Below, piece by piece: positions 54,124 to 64,000 of a stretch of DNA of 64,000 nt. The translations under genes and the position numbers were made by a program. This DNA is from Doryteuthis pealeii. Lineage: Eukaryota > Mollusca > Cephalopoda > Myopsida > Loliginidae. Numbering within the stretch: the first letter of the stretch is position 1; each line of letters opens with the position of its first letter. The stretch is from positions 75,245,657 to 75,309,656 of the forward strand of contig CM042150.1 of assembly GCA_023376005.1 (NCBI GenBank), written 5' to 3'. Below the pieces are notes generated by a model that saw nothing but the letters and a program-made list of their open reading frames with translations, was not told the DNA's origin and did not search any database.

Positions 54124-56190
54124 GAATGGCCTCTATATTATATAATAACATAAGCATTAATCTCTCAATGTTAAAATGTCACTCCTACAAAAAGCATTGT
54201 TCGGTGTTTACTAATTTAAAACCCCACTCAGAGGATAAGTTTTAAGCTGTTATTTAAAATTGTCCTTACTTGGGTTTTATTGATAGAATTCTGCTTATTT
54301 TCCTATGCCAAAATAGCCTACATTTCCCACCCCTTGTATTGGAAAAGAAATATCAATAAATAAAATCTCTGAAAAGTAAAATTAACTTTTATATATATAA
54401 AAAAAAAAATGAAACGTCCATGAGGCAAAATTTATTTATTAATTTTAAAATTTATCTTGATTTGCACACATTTAAATATTTGCATTTTAAGACTTTGTAA
54501 ATATATCCTTTTTCTGGTAATTTATGCAGGATCTTTTAAAATTAAAGCCACTAGTATTGATGAATACATCTTGTCATTTATTCTTAAAAAAGAAATGATA
54601 TCTTGGTTATAGCAGCTTTTTTAATCTTACAATTAAACTCTGAAAAACTAATATTACTCCTAATCTTTTAAATATTCAAGTAAATTATTATTGGTTGCTC
54701 CATGGATAGTCCTGGGAGATTATTGTGATATGAACAAAAACACCTCCAAACTAATTTAGTTGTTACTATTATCTATAAAAGTGACTAAATTTACATGATC
54801 ATATTCTTCTATAGTCATCTGAGAAAACACAAGGATACAGTGTCAAATGCTACTGGTACTCAACTATGAGGGAAAAAACATCCAAAAAAAAAAAAAAATG
54901 GTCTTACTCGAACATTGACAGCCAACAACATGACCAAGGGAGGAATTGCTTATTAGACAAGGTCATATTTCTCTTCAAACTGCAACTTGATAAAATATGA
55001 TTAAAATATCTATTTGCTAGTGTTCTTGTCTATAAACACAACACCATGAGACAAGTGTTTGACATACATGAATTACATTTGTCAAATAGATATTTTTTAA
55101 AATACTCAAAGAAACGTCACATTTTCTACTTTCATATTTTCCACTTTAGGAATTAGGGGTCATCTTTGCATTTTTGGTAAACAAAAGTTGTAATTATGGA
55201 AATTATTTTTTTTAGTACAATTAACAGATTAAAAGAATTTTTATTGTATTAACAGGCATCTTGTGTTAACTTTCTGGAGAAATTACACCCATGTTTTTGT
55301 TTATAACTTGAGAGCTAAGTCATTGATATTCTACTTTTTTTTTCTTGACAATTTTATATTTCTTTGTACTTATGATATTATAATCACAATGTTTTGGCCA
55401 TTGAAAGAGTGATAGTGTCTTCTTTTCTGGCTGAGTAAAGAAAATGTCAATAAACAGAATTTTAAAAAATCATCTGAAATGTTGCTGCTGAAAAATAGAG
55501 GGGAATCAGAATAGTACTCAAAACTTCTAGGCTGTTGTTAAGCAATATTATTTAATCAAGAATTTAAAAATTATTCAAGAAAATAGTATTATATTGAAGT
55601 ATGAAAATAAACTTTGGATATTGTATATCCAAATAATCCAATTTCTATATGTTCGGTAACAACAGTAAAAATGGCACATTGCAGTAATAAGATCATTATT
55701 AGTACTAAAATGCTTTAATTTAGAGAATAAAGCGAATTCCAGTCCAATCTGCTTCTTAATAAACAGTGTACAGTCTGCCTTTATGCTCACTACTATCATA
55801 ATTTCTCAAGTGAGAAAAGTATTAAATGCTAATTATAGAATACTCCTTTTACTTATTTATTTGCAATTAAAGTTTTTATACAATTTAATGATATTTAAAA
55901 ACAAATATCCATTCATTCATTTATATTTTCATAATAAATGATTGCTTGTAATGGCAAAATTTTCTTTGTGTGCTAGGCATTATAAAGAATATTATATTTA
56001 TATTGGATCTTTTCATTTATGAATCACACTGGATAAAAATATGCAATTATGATTAGAAGTTGTATTTAATTTTTTATTTTTTTTATTTAAAAAAAAAAAA
56101 TTAAGCTTCAAAGGAAATGAATAATTTCCAAAATGAAACACAGCAGGATACCTTAGATGAAATAAATTAATATTTTCTTTTCTCTCTCTC
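50260..56190. other. Six-kilobase AT-rich stretch without a recognised gene
   Basis: There are many A and T runs. A small fold-back at 50866-50938 (GAGAAAGAGCTTTTAG facing CTAAAAGGCTCTTTC) and a poly-T run are the only structures noted. It could be intron upstream of the NEK-type exon. Confidence 0.5.
54084..54122. repeat. Poly-T run
   Basis: About 39 T bases. No retroposon body is recognisable next to it, so it may be a poly-A tail on the minus strand or simple expansion. Confidence 0.9.
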
Positions 56191-56195
56191 TGCAG

Positions 56196-56350
56196 AATAT
56201 GGAGACCTTAACAATTGCTGCTTCCCAAGAGAATGGTCCGAAGCATGCTGGCAAATTTTGATGTGGAAAAAAAATTGGAAAAGGCCAATTCTCAGAAGTT
56301 TATAGAGCCAGGTCAAACCAGCTGGTAATGTGTCGCATTGAAAAAGTTCA
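56196..56350 (+). pseudogene. NEK6/NEK7-type kinase first coding exon, frame-disrupted
   Basis: The segment is bounded by a good acceptor (a TTTTCTCTCTCTCTGCAG-like tract ending at 56195) and a donor CAG|GTAAAT at 56351. From ATG at 56199 one frame reads METLTIAASQENGPKH. A second frame reads MLANFDVEKK, the first frame then resumes with KIGKGQFSEVYRAR, and the second gives VALKK. In NEK6/7 kinases these pieces are contiguous: a short N-terminal tail, LANF..EKKIG.GQFSEVYRA (glycine-rich ATP loop) and VALKKVQ (the ATP-binding lysine). The reference frame also contains a TGA. Two of the shifts fall in A-runs. This is either a decayed duplicated exon or a real exon with assembly indels. No downstream kinase exon is visible before 64000, but introns may be long. 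Confidence 0.7.
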
Positions 56351-56378
56351 GGTAAATATAACAATTAAACAGTTATCA

Positions 56379-56400
56379 GAGAGAGAGAGAGAAAGAGAGA
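56379..56400. repeat. GA microsatellite after the NEK-type exon
   Basis: A short GA run 30 bases after the donor. A TC run at 56547-56587 follows in the same intron-like stretch. Confidence 0.9.
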
Positions 56401-56689
56401 TGGATATATGCATGCATGTGTGAAGAGGGATGCACAGGGAAGGGCTTTAACTCCTTAGAGCTTAGAACACTAATTCTTCTGAAAATATTTGATATCCAAG
56501 TTTTATGTTTCCAGCCTTTCCTTAAATAGTTACACCCCTGCCCTTCTCTCTCTCTCTCTCTCTCTCTCCCACTCTCTCTCTCTCTTCTTCTATTCGTTCT
56601 TCTCCTGTCACTTTGTGTTCTATTTTCTTCCAATAAGTTTCTTTTTCCTTTCTTTTATACTTTTTTTTTCTTTTCTTTTTTACTAGCAT

Positions 56690-58790
56690 TACCATAAACA
56701 GAATTTGTCATTACTCTGTCATGTTTACTTGCTTGCGTGACCGATGATTTATAATGTAACATTATTGTAAGTGCATTTTCTAATGTTTATATGCATATAT
56801 AAATCCTAAGCAATATATATTTTTGATCTTGAATAAACAATACTGGTTTATATTTGTAATGTAATTTTCCAGTAAATTTAATCCTATAGAAAATATTTTC
56901 CTAATTTTCACAAAGCTATACATTCATTTTGGATGGAGCGCAGAGTTAATGTTAGGGTTGTAGGAAATGGACTCGTCAATCCGAGTTCAAAATCCTAGAG
57001 AGATGTGAAAAATTTTGATATCTCACAAATAGAGCAAACTTCTGTTGATTTTATGACCATGATACTTTTGTAAAATGTTATTCAGTATTAAACAGAAGAT
57101 TTCTAAACATCAACAACTTGTCAAGTTTTAGAAAGCTATCATTTTAAGGTCATTTAATGTCAATTCACCAGGGCATTATATCCTTACCAACACCAAATTA
57201 CTTCATGAGTTAGGGGAAATGTGCCAAATTATTTTGTGCTAGACTTATCGTTCCGATTTTAGGGGGGGGTTATAATTTTCCTATTTGACTCTCAATAAGC
57301 CGCCGCGCAGAGCATCACAGAATTTAATGTTTTTAAAAATACTTCCATACAATCATTTTCTGAAATTGGTAAGTGTACAGCAAAATAAGGAATCCAAATA
57401 TCTAACTATTTTAACCGTATATACTGATAGAAAATTTTATTCACTCACCCCAAATGCATGACTCCAAAATCAGCCACTATTCAACCTAGCAGCTTACGGT
57501 CAGTCTTTAGAAAATCTTCAATTATTCATAATTATTTTTTTGCAACATCTATATGCCTGCTTTAAGTCTCACCAAATAATTTTGTGAGGGTTTCAAGTCT
57601 ACTTGAGGAAATATGACCTTGCCAATTTAGAGTTGTTTTACCTATGTCTGTTAGCAGATTCAGTGAAAGATTATGATTAGACAATTCATCCTAATGCTTC
57701 CAATAACCTTCTTTTTCACTGTAGACTGCAAGGTGACATTGGGATTTAGCAAAGTTTTAAAGCATTGTGCAATGACTCTTCCCAATTATTGAAGAGGATT
57801 TTGAAATTTCCATTAAATTCCTTTTAACAATACACCTTCCCAAATAAGACTAAACCATTTTGAATATCGATAAGTATTATTTTTAGTTAGATATGACTTG
57901 ATTGTCCCAGCTTGCTCACGTCTCAGCCCACTGTTTTTTATTTTTTTATTTTTATTTTATTTTTTTAAATTAAAAAATTGTAAACAAAAACCAAAAATGT
58001 CCGCCGCCCCCACCCCCGAAACTATTTGATCATCATTTAACAACATAATAGAAAAATTCTTGTTGACTATATAAACATTGTGTTTATGTAAACTGTCATT
58101 TCAACATTAAAGTTCTTCAAACATATACAACGTGACTATATTCATGAGATCATTGAAAATTTGCAATATTAGGTAGCAATGTTGAATGTTAAGGGTCATT
58201 TCAGTACAAACACTCATAGCACAAGTTTTATTCAATTTCCACATGACATTTTGATATATGACAAAAGTTTGAAAAAAAAAAAGAAGGGAGAATATCAGTT
58301 TTTGAGAAAAAAGTAAGATCAAGGTACAATATGTCTCTATTTTTGACCTCTAAGATAAGAAATTTGTACATTTTAAATCCATCCAAGTACTTAAAATGAT
58401 ACATAACACATCCACTTCAATACCAGTCCCCCAGGACCTGACATATAATAAAAAATCCATGTAATTTTTATAAAATACTAACCTTTCAAATGCATGTCGT
58501 CAAAAATTAGCCCAATCGGATTATTAGTTTACCAAACATTAGTTATATTAAGTGAAGCTGCTGTTGCAAAATAATTTCAAAACAATGGAAAAACTCCTGA
58601 ATTCACTGGTTCGATAGCAGGCATTGCTTTTCTGATGGGAAAAAATACAGTTCAAGCAACAGAATGGCTTGATAAGTGTTATTTGGACTCATGTTCCGTC
58701 CAAAACAACGCGTACTATATTAAGGTCGTATAGCTGACTTTTAAATGCAGGTCGCTACAGCAACCCAAACTTCAGCAGCTTGTCTCAGAA
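56690..58790. other. Unassigned AT-rich sequence after the NEK-type exon
   Basis: No second kinase exon, transposon end or tRNA-like box recognised. Confidence 0.5.
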
Positions 58791-58799
58791 AACACTAAC

Positions 58800-59700
58800 A
58801 AAACTCCACAAACCTTTTGATTGGCCAATCATAATTCTAAGTTGCGTGAGATAGCAGAAGAGCTTGCAAGATATCAGAAGGCCAGTTATTACCATTTTAC
58901 TAAGAACATTTGTCAATTAGAAAATGCTCTGTCTCAAAGTGGGTGCTGCATATTGCTCACAAGATCCATCAAAAACAAACAAGCGTCAATGATTCAGAGC
59001 ATTGTTAAGTAACTGTTTCAACGCAACAAAAAGGATTTTTACCAATAATACTGTAACAATGGCATGAAACCATGATCCACCACTTCACTCCAGAGTCAAA
59101 TCGCGCAGGTTCAGTGGAGTGGACAGCAAAGCAGCGTGAAAAAAACCCGCACCAAAGATCGCAAACATCAGCAGCAAGGTTTCTTTTTGCATCTGTATTT
59201 TGGCGCAATGTGCCAAGGTATTTGGTCATCGATTTACCTCTGAGAAAAGGAAAAACGCATCAATAGCCAAATATTACTTTATAGCAATTATCGACGTTGT
59301 GTTTGAAGAAAAAAATCTATCAAAAAATCGGCCCATAAAGAGAAGAAAAAAGTGCTGCTGTTCACCAATACAATGCACCCCATAACACAGAATCCGATCA
59401 CAATGACTGCAAAACTGCACTGAATGCACTTTTGAATTGCTTCTGCACCCACCGCGTGATTCTTCCAGATCTGCGCCACCCCTAGTAACTACGGACTGTT
59501 CCTGCTAGACCCTTCAAAAGAATGCTCCAAGAAAAGATATTTGCCTCAATCGAAGAAGTCGATATTGGAAACTGACCGTGTATCTTAAGGTCAAAGGACA
59601 AATCTCTACAAAAAAGCATCGAATTCGTTAGAAGAGCATTCGGTACAGTGTATTATCACCCTAGGAAGATAGACTATGCCTGTGATGAATAAAGCTTGAA
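58800..59700 (+). mobile_element. Mariner-like transposon, decayed
   Basis: The frames read KLREIAEELARYQKASY, LFQRNKKDFYQ, IHHFTPESNRAGSVEWTAKQ, NAPHN, ILPDLRHP and the C-terminal FVRRAFGTVYYHPRKIDYAC. They parallel mariner transposases: RELAEEL, LFQRDPEDFL, WIHHFTPESK..S.EWT, HQDNAPCH, YSPDLAPSD. The Asp of QDNAP is replaced by Tyr and the frames are broken, so it is inactive. Confidence 0.8.
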
Positions 59701-59727
59701 TTTGCCTAAAAAATTGTATGTTTTATT

Positions 59728-59757
59728 TCAATTATTATTATTATTATTATTATTATT
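59728..59757. repeat. ATT microsatellite
   Basis: About ten ATT units just after the mariner remnant. Confidence 0.95.
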
Positions 59758-60118
59758 GACCAAGTGATGTACAGTTAAATCAGCTTCCATTGTATAAAAA
59801 ACAATGGAAGCATATTAAAGTTAACTTTTAACTATCATAAAATGTTAAGTTTTTGGTCAAAAGGTCCCTAAACTTACAGAACTGAGAAAATAATCATGAC
59901 TGGTGTAACATCATATATTTGCTAAACTTTTGAAAAAAATCTACTGTGGTCAGTGGTGAGTGTTTTTGCCTAAAACATTGTTGATTGACATTACATCACT
60001 TGTATGTTAAATTTTGTAATGGAATAGGTTTTTATTGGCCAAACAATTATGTTATCTTACTTCTTAGGAATAAAGCATGATATACTAATTATATTATATC
60101 AAGTGCAAAGTTTGATTG

Positions 60119-60356
60119 GTGTGCCTAAAGTCGGTATCAACCAGACAGTGAGAGTCTATCTTCCACTTTTACTTAGCGCTAGACAAGGAGATTGTCTTGC
60201 GTCAGAGGCTGGAAGCGCCAACACCTAACATCAGCATCCTCTCTTTACCACACGAGATCCCTGTGCTACTCGTAACTGCAGTTGCGCGAGGCTAGTTCTT
60301 CAAACCAGGAACCTTGCGATTCCTAGGCAAGTGTTCTACCGACTGAGCTAAACTGG
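60119..60356 (-). mobile_element. tRNA-derived SINE (family A), copy 4
   Basis: Landmarks are GCCTAAAGTCGGTATCAACC, TTAGCGCTAGACAAGGAGAT and ACCGACTGAGCTAAACTGG. The copy is complete with several small insertions. Confidence 0.87.
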
Positions 60357-60751
60357 ATATCTCTCCCAGAAGGGTATATGTGGAGTTAATTATCTTGTTC
60401 TATTCAATATCATTGTTATTGTACATTCAGAATATTGGTGTAAACTTATAAAATATTCCTGTTATTAATAAGATGATAGGGTTGGTGTTATAACAAAAAC
60501 CAACAAAAATTAAAATAATTGAATAGAATAAATTATACACAAGCTGATACTTGTATGCCAAAACCAGTATAGACAAATGCAGGGTGTTGGAATATAGATA
60601 ACAAGACAACTATGTCAGCTAAAGAGTCAAAAACTGATTTGCAGCAATTCTACAATGTTTATCAATTAAAAATGACACCCAAACTGATACAAATGTTATG
60701 TAAATACAAGAATTTCTTGATTGAAAGGTCCTCCAAGCTGAGAATGAACCT

Positions 60752-60960
60752 ATTGCTTGGTATTGCCAGACAGTGAGGGAGCCTCCGTCCCGCTTTCTTC
60801 ACTTGTGTGCTAGACCTTGGAGATGTTTCTTTTTCATTTAGGTGGCAGTGCCACATCTTACCATCAGCTCCCTACCTTACCACCACATATCATCATTACC
60901 CAAGCTCTACTTACTCCTGCAGTTCGTAAGCGAGTGCTCTATCAACTAGCTAAACCGAAA
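60752..60960 (-). mobile_element. tRNA-derived SINE (family A), copy 5, diverged
   Basis: Landmarks are TTGGTATTGCCAGACAGTGA, TGTGCTAGACCTTGGAGATG and GAGTGCTCTATCAACTAGCT. It is more diverged than the other four copies and lies 400 bases from copy 4 in the same orientation. Confidence 0.8.
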
Positions 60961-61009
60961 CCTGATTATTAATGCTTAATTAAATATCACATTTTCACTG
61001 GAGTTCTAC

Positions 61010-61795
61010 AAGGCAGATACATAGTACCATTCTATTTATAATCCTGGCCTTAGACTATACTGGAATGAAAAAGTTCTCGTAAACAAAGCAAGAAGCAGAT
61101 GATATCCACAGAAACAATTAGAGATGCAGACTTTACAAATACACCTGTCCAAGCAAATCACTGGCTGCATAGCTAGAAGACCCAGTCCAGCAAGAGGCAT
61201 CTGGCCTCTATCTGAACTTAGATAAAAATAAGTTCATGTGTTGAAAACAAGATGGAGACATCTCAACACTGGATAGTAAGTCTCTGAAATTAGTAGACCA
61301 GTTCACATTCCTAGGTAGTAATATCTCATCTACAGAAAGTTATATAAATATACACATAGGAAAGGCATGGACTGCCATTGATAGATTATCAATGAATGGA
61401 AATTCCAATCTCTCTTGATAAAATAAAGTGAGAATTCTTTCAAGCTGTAACTGTGTAATGTATAGTTTTGCACGCACTTAAACTTTAGGAAATGCTTGGA
61501 CAAAGCTAAGATGAGAACTACACATGGATGCTGCATGTTGTCTTGAAACACTACTGGATAGCAGTACCACAAAAAAGCAGCTGCTACAACCTCTTACCGC
61601 TCCTATTCTTTACAAACCATCCCAAGTAAGACATGCTTGATGCTGCTGGAGAAGTGAGGAATGAAATCTTAAATTGCGTCCTCCAGTAGACTTCTCCATA
61701 CACATGGACAATAAACAATGTTTGGCCAACCAGCACAAAAATTACATTGATAGCTTTGTAAAGATTCTGGATGCCATTGTGACTTTATGAGGCGA
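61010..61795 (+). mobile_element. RTE-like LINE reverse-transcriptase C-terminal half, decayed
   Basis: In broken frames it reads TIRDADFTNTPVQAN, a region like the segment after the reverse transcriptase active site. It continues with VDQFTFLGSNISSTES-like wording at 61290-61340, RIGKAWTAIDRLS-like at 61345-61390 and the KKQLLQPLTAPI-like segment at 61575. The final TYIDSFVKILDAI-like end is near 61740. About 780 bases are recognisable, the longest LINE copy in the window, with many stops. Confidence 0.75.
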
Positions 61796-61799
61796 CCTA

Positions 61800-64000
61800 A
61801 TTATTTAGTAAGGTAAAGGATTTAATTTTTTTTTTTTTTTTTTTCGTGTAAAAATTTTAAATTTTGTACCCATTAGTTGTGAACTTTCGCAACATGACTT
61901 TGTTAGAACTACTGCTCTTTTCACTATGAGAAATTAAAAAAAAACAGTTGTTTTTAAAGTAATATCTTCGGCTGGTCAAATAGTATAGCCCTAAAATCTG
62001 GTAGATTTACATAAATGTATGGCACTCTGTGGGGAAAATCAAATCTCTTCCCAATTATTAAATTATTATGTTGAATTAGAATATTGTATTAAATCTATCC
62101 ATTAGAATCTGTGTTTCGTTTATTTATCTGCATTCCTTGAAATAAGTATTAAATGATTTTTAATCTTTATTGTAAACTATTAAATATATTCGTCAGATTT
62201 TTTACTTAAGTTACTCTATATGCCAGACTTGGTATCCATTTTTCTTATCTAATAAGTTTTAAATGGTTATTTTTGTAATGTTTTTTGTAAAACCTTTACC
62301 TGCAATTCAGGGCTTTTGTATGTCTCTGATTAGTTAGTCTGTTTGTGTATAATTAGAAATTCCTAATCTTTTGGAAAGTTAATTTTTTCATTAACATTAA
62401 TCTTTTGATTTTTCAGAAAAAAAATGTATTCAATTTTATTGTAAATATTTCATACCATTTGGTAATCATGAAGAATGGAGGACCTTCCCTAAATTATGAA
62501 CTTGTAGGAAATTAAGTCTTTTTACATTTCATGAAACTTTAGAATTGCTGTTTTGAATATATTATTGTATGTAACTATATATAAAGGCGCTCCCCCTATT
62601 TTTTTTGCAGTGTTATGGTTGCACTTAGTTTTCTTAGATTTAAAGATTTCAAAGGTACCTAATTTTCTTGCCAATTTATATATCTTATACAAACTTGGAC
62701 TTCCTGTGAGTTCTTTTATGTACATCATACAACTTTTTAAATCCAATTAATTTTGTAAATATGTATATATGAATATATCGTGACATTTTATATAATATAT
62801 AGGGTTAACATAAAAATCAATTTTTTTTTTTTTTTTGTTGAATTTGAAAAATCTTAATTTTGATTTCACTATTTTTTTGATAATTTACAATTAGATTAAT
62901 TAGAGAGAGCAACAGAAAATCTTTAAAATCTTGATCAGTAATTCATGATCTTTGTTTTGGTTTAAATTCTCTTAATGAAATGCTCATTCACATTCATACG
63001 CATTCTAAATGGTAAATTAATTCTGACAAATTATCTAGTTCTGGAAATTTATGTCACAGGAAAATGAATGCCAGAAATGAATAATGTCAAAGAATTTGGG
63101 ATTGAGTGGAAGCTCATCAATTCATTTAAATAATAAATTTGTTCAAAACTAGAAAAAAAAACAAATAATTCTCAAGAATGATAAATCCAATTTCCCTTGT
63201 GTCATGATTAAATATAAACTGATTGGCAAAAATGACTGCCCAGTCTGGAAAAGTGCCACATTAAATCATCAATGCACTAAATTTGGCTCTGTGTGTGTCA
63301 TCGATTGGTATTCATAACTTAAGATATTTTCAGGTGTGTAATGTCGCATTAAATTTTTATTAGAGTCCTAAGTTACACTGGGTTACTATGTTCTCAACAA
63401 CCTTTTTGTTGTTTCTGACATGAAATACCCCCCTGCGATAGTGAGTTAATTCATTTAACATGACTGTCTTAAAAATAAAGTTTTTTTTTTCATTTGTTCT
63501 TGAGGAATCAGAACAGCAAGAAATGTTCTATTGTGTGGTTTATCACCTGGTTAAAAGTGTGTGAGGTGCCACTGATGTTCTTTAAAACACTTCAGTTTGA
63601 CATACAATGAAAAGTTGTCTACAACTTTTATTTAGCAGGATATCACTATTAGTAAGGTGAGAAAGGTGAGATAAATCCTGTGTGTGTGTGTATTGCATTC
63701 TGGATATCGATACTAATCACTGAATTCAGTTCTGAATTTTGGGGCCGTCACCCCTTTTATTATTATTACCTAGCATACACTAACCGGTGTAAAAATAAAC
63801 TTTTGAAAAAATATAGCCTGAGCTGAGTTGGGGCAATGTCAAGAGGGGTAGTATCAATTTTTGTTAAATTAAATACAATCAATTAAAGTAATAAAAAACC
63901 AACAATGGCCAAAATCTGCCAAAAAAACTAAATTAGGACCATTTCAAACATTTATGATTTAGTATTAAATCATCAAATTCATTAAAGGAGTAAAAAATAA
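61800..64000. other. Unassigned AT-rich sequence at the window end
   Basis: No coding or repeat signature recognised; T-runs near 61830 and 62820. Confidence 0.55.

Noticed and set aside
56376..56633. 85-codon ORF with Arg-Glu repeats, resembling a charged nuclear protein
   Set aside because: It is a translation of GA and TC microsatellites next to the NEK-type exon.

Overview
The window is AT-rich, intron-rich eukaryotic DNA and almost certainly comes from a cephalopod, most likely an octopus or a close relative. The evidence is five copies of a tRNA-derived SINE that resembles the octopus OR-type SINEs, a second abundant tRNA-like SINE, RTE-like and Jockey/I-like LINE tails, Penelope-like fragments, Helitron-like elements, and one animal-type spliced gene. 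There are no bacterial operons, rRNA genes, genuine tRNA genes or CRISPR arrays.

One complete protein-coding gene can be read exon by exon. It is CIAO2A (FAM96A, MIP18/DUF59 family; cytosolic iron-sulfur assembly), on the minus strand from 36758 (start codon) to 23915 (stop codon). It has five coding exons with canonical GT/AG junctions and encodes 147 residues. Its introns, 7.7 kb for the first, hold a Tc1-like transposon, RTE tails, two copies of a fold-back repeat, SINE fragments and microsatellites. A second coding trace lies at 56196-56350 on the plus strand: the first coding exon of a NEK6/7-type kinase with intact splice sites but a scrambled reading frame. A promoter-like block near 48575-48830 (CCAAT, TATA, a CpG-containing palindrome-like motif and a short spliced leader) has no recognised gene attached.

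Layout: 1-7.5 kb, SINEs, a LINE RNase H tail, a mariner remnant and two Helitron-like 5' ends. 7.5-16.6 kb, TA microsatellites, Penelope-like (PLE) fragments, a 0.57-kb palindrome, and two inverted copies of a ~0.6-kb Helitron-like element. 16.7-23.4 kb, two LINE tails facing each other, tandem duplications, three miniature DNA transposons and a Tc1-like element whose ends resemble vertebrate Tc1 families. 23.9-36.8 kb, CIAO2A. 37-48.5 kb, SINEs, a nested repeat cluster with two more Helitrons, microsatellites and a 0.64-kb inverted PLE-type repeat. 48.5-64 kb, the orphan promoter, a MITE with a perfect 8-bp target duplication, the NEK exon, a dead mariner, two SINEs and a decayed RTE reverse transcriptase.

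No new enzymatic system is evident. The most interesting material is the non-autonomous transposon biology: Helitron boundaries supported by an empty-site duplicate, several long fold-back structures, and possible horizontal transfer of a Tc1-like element.
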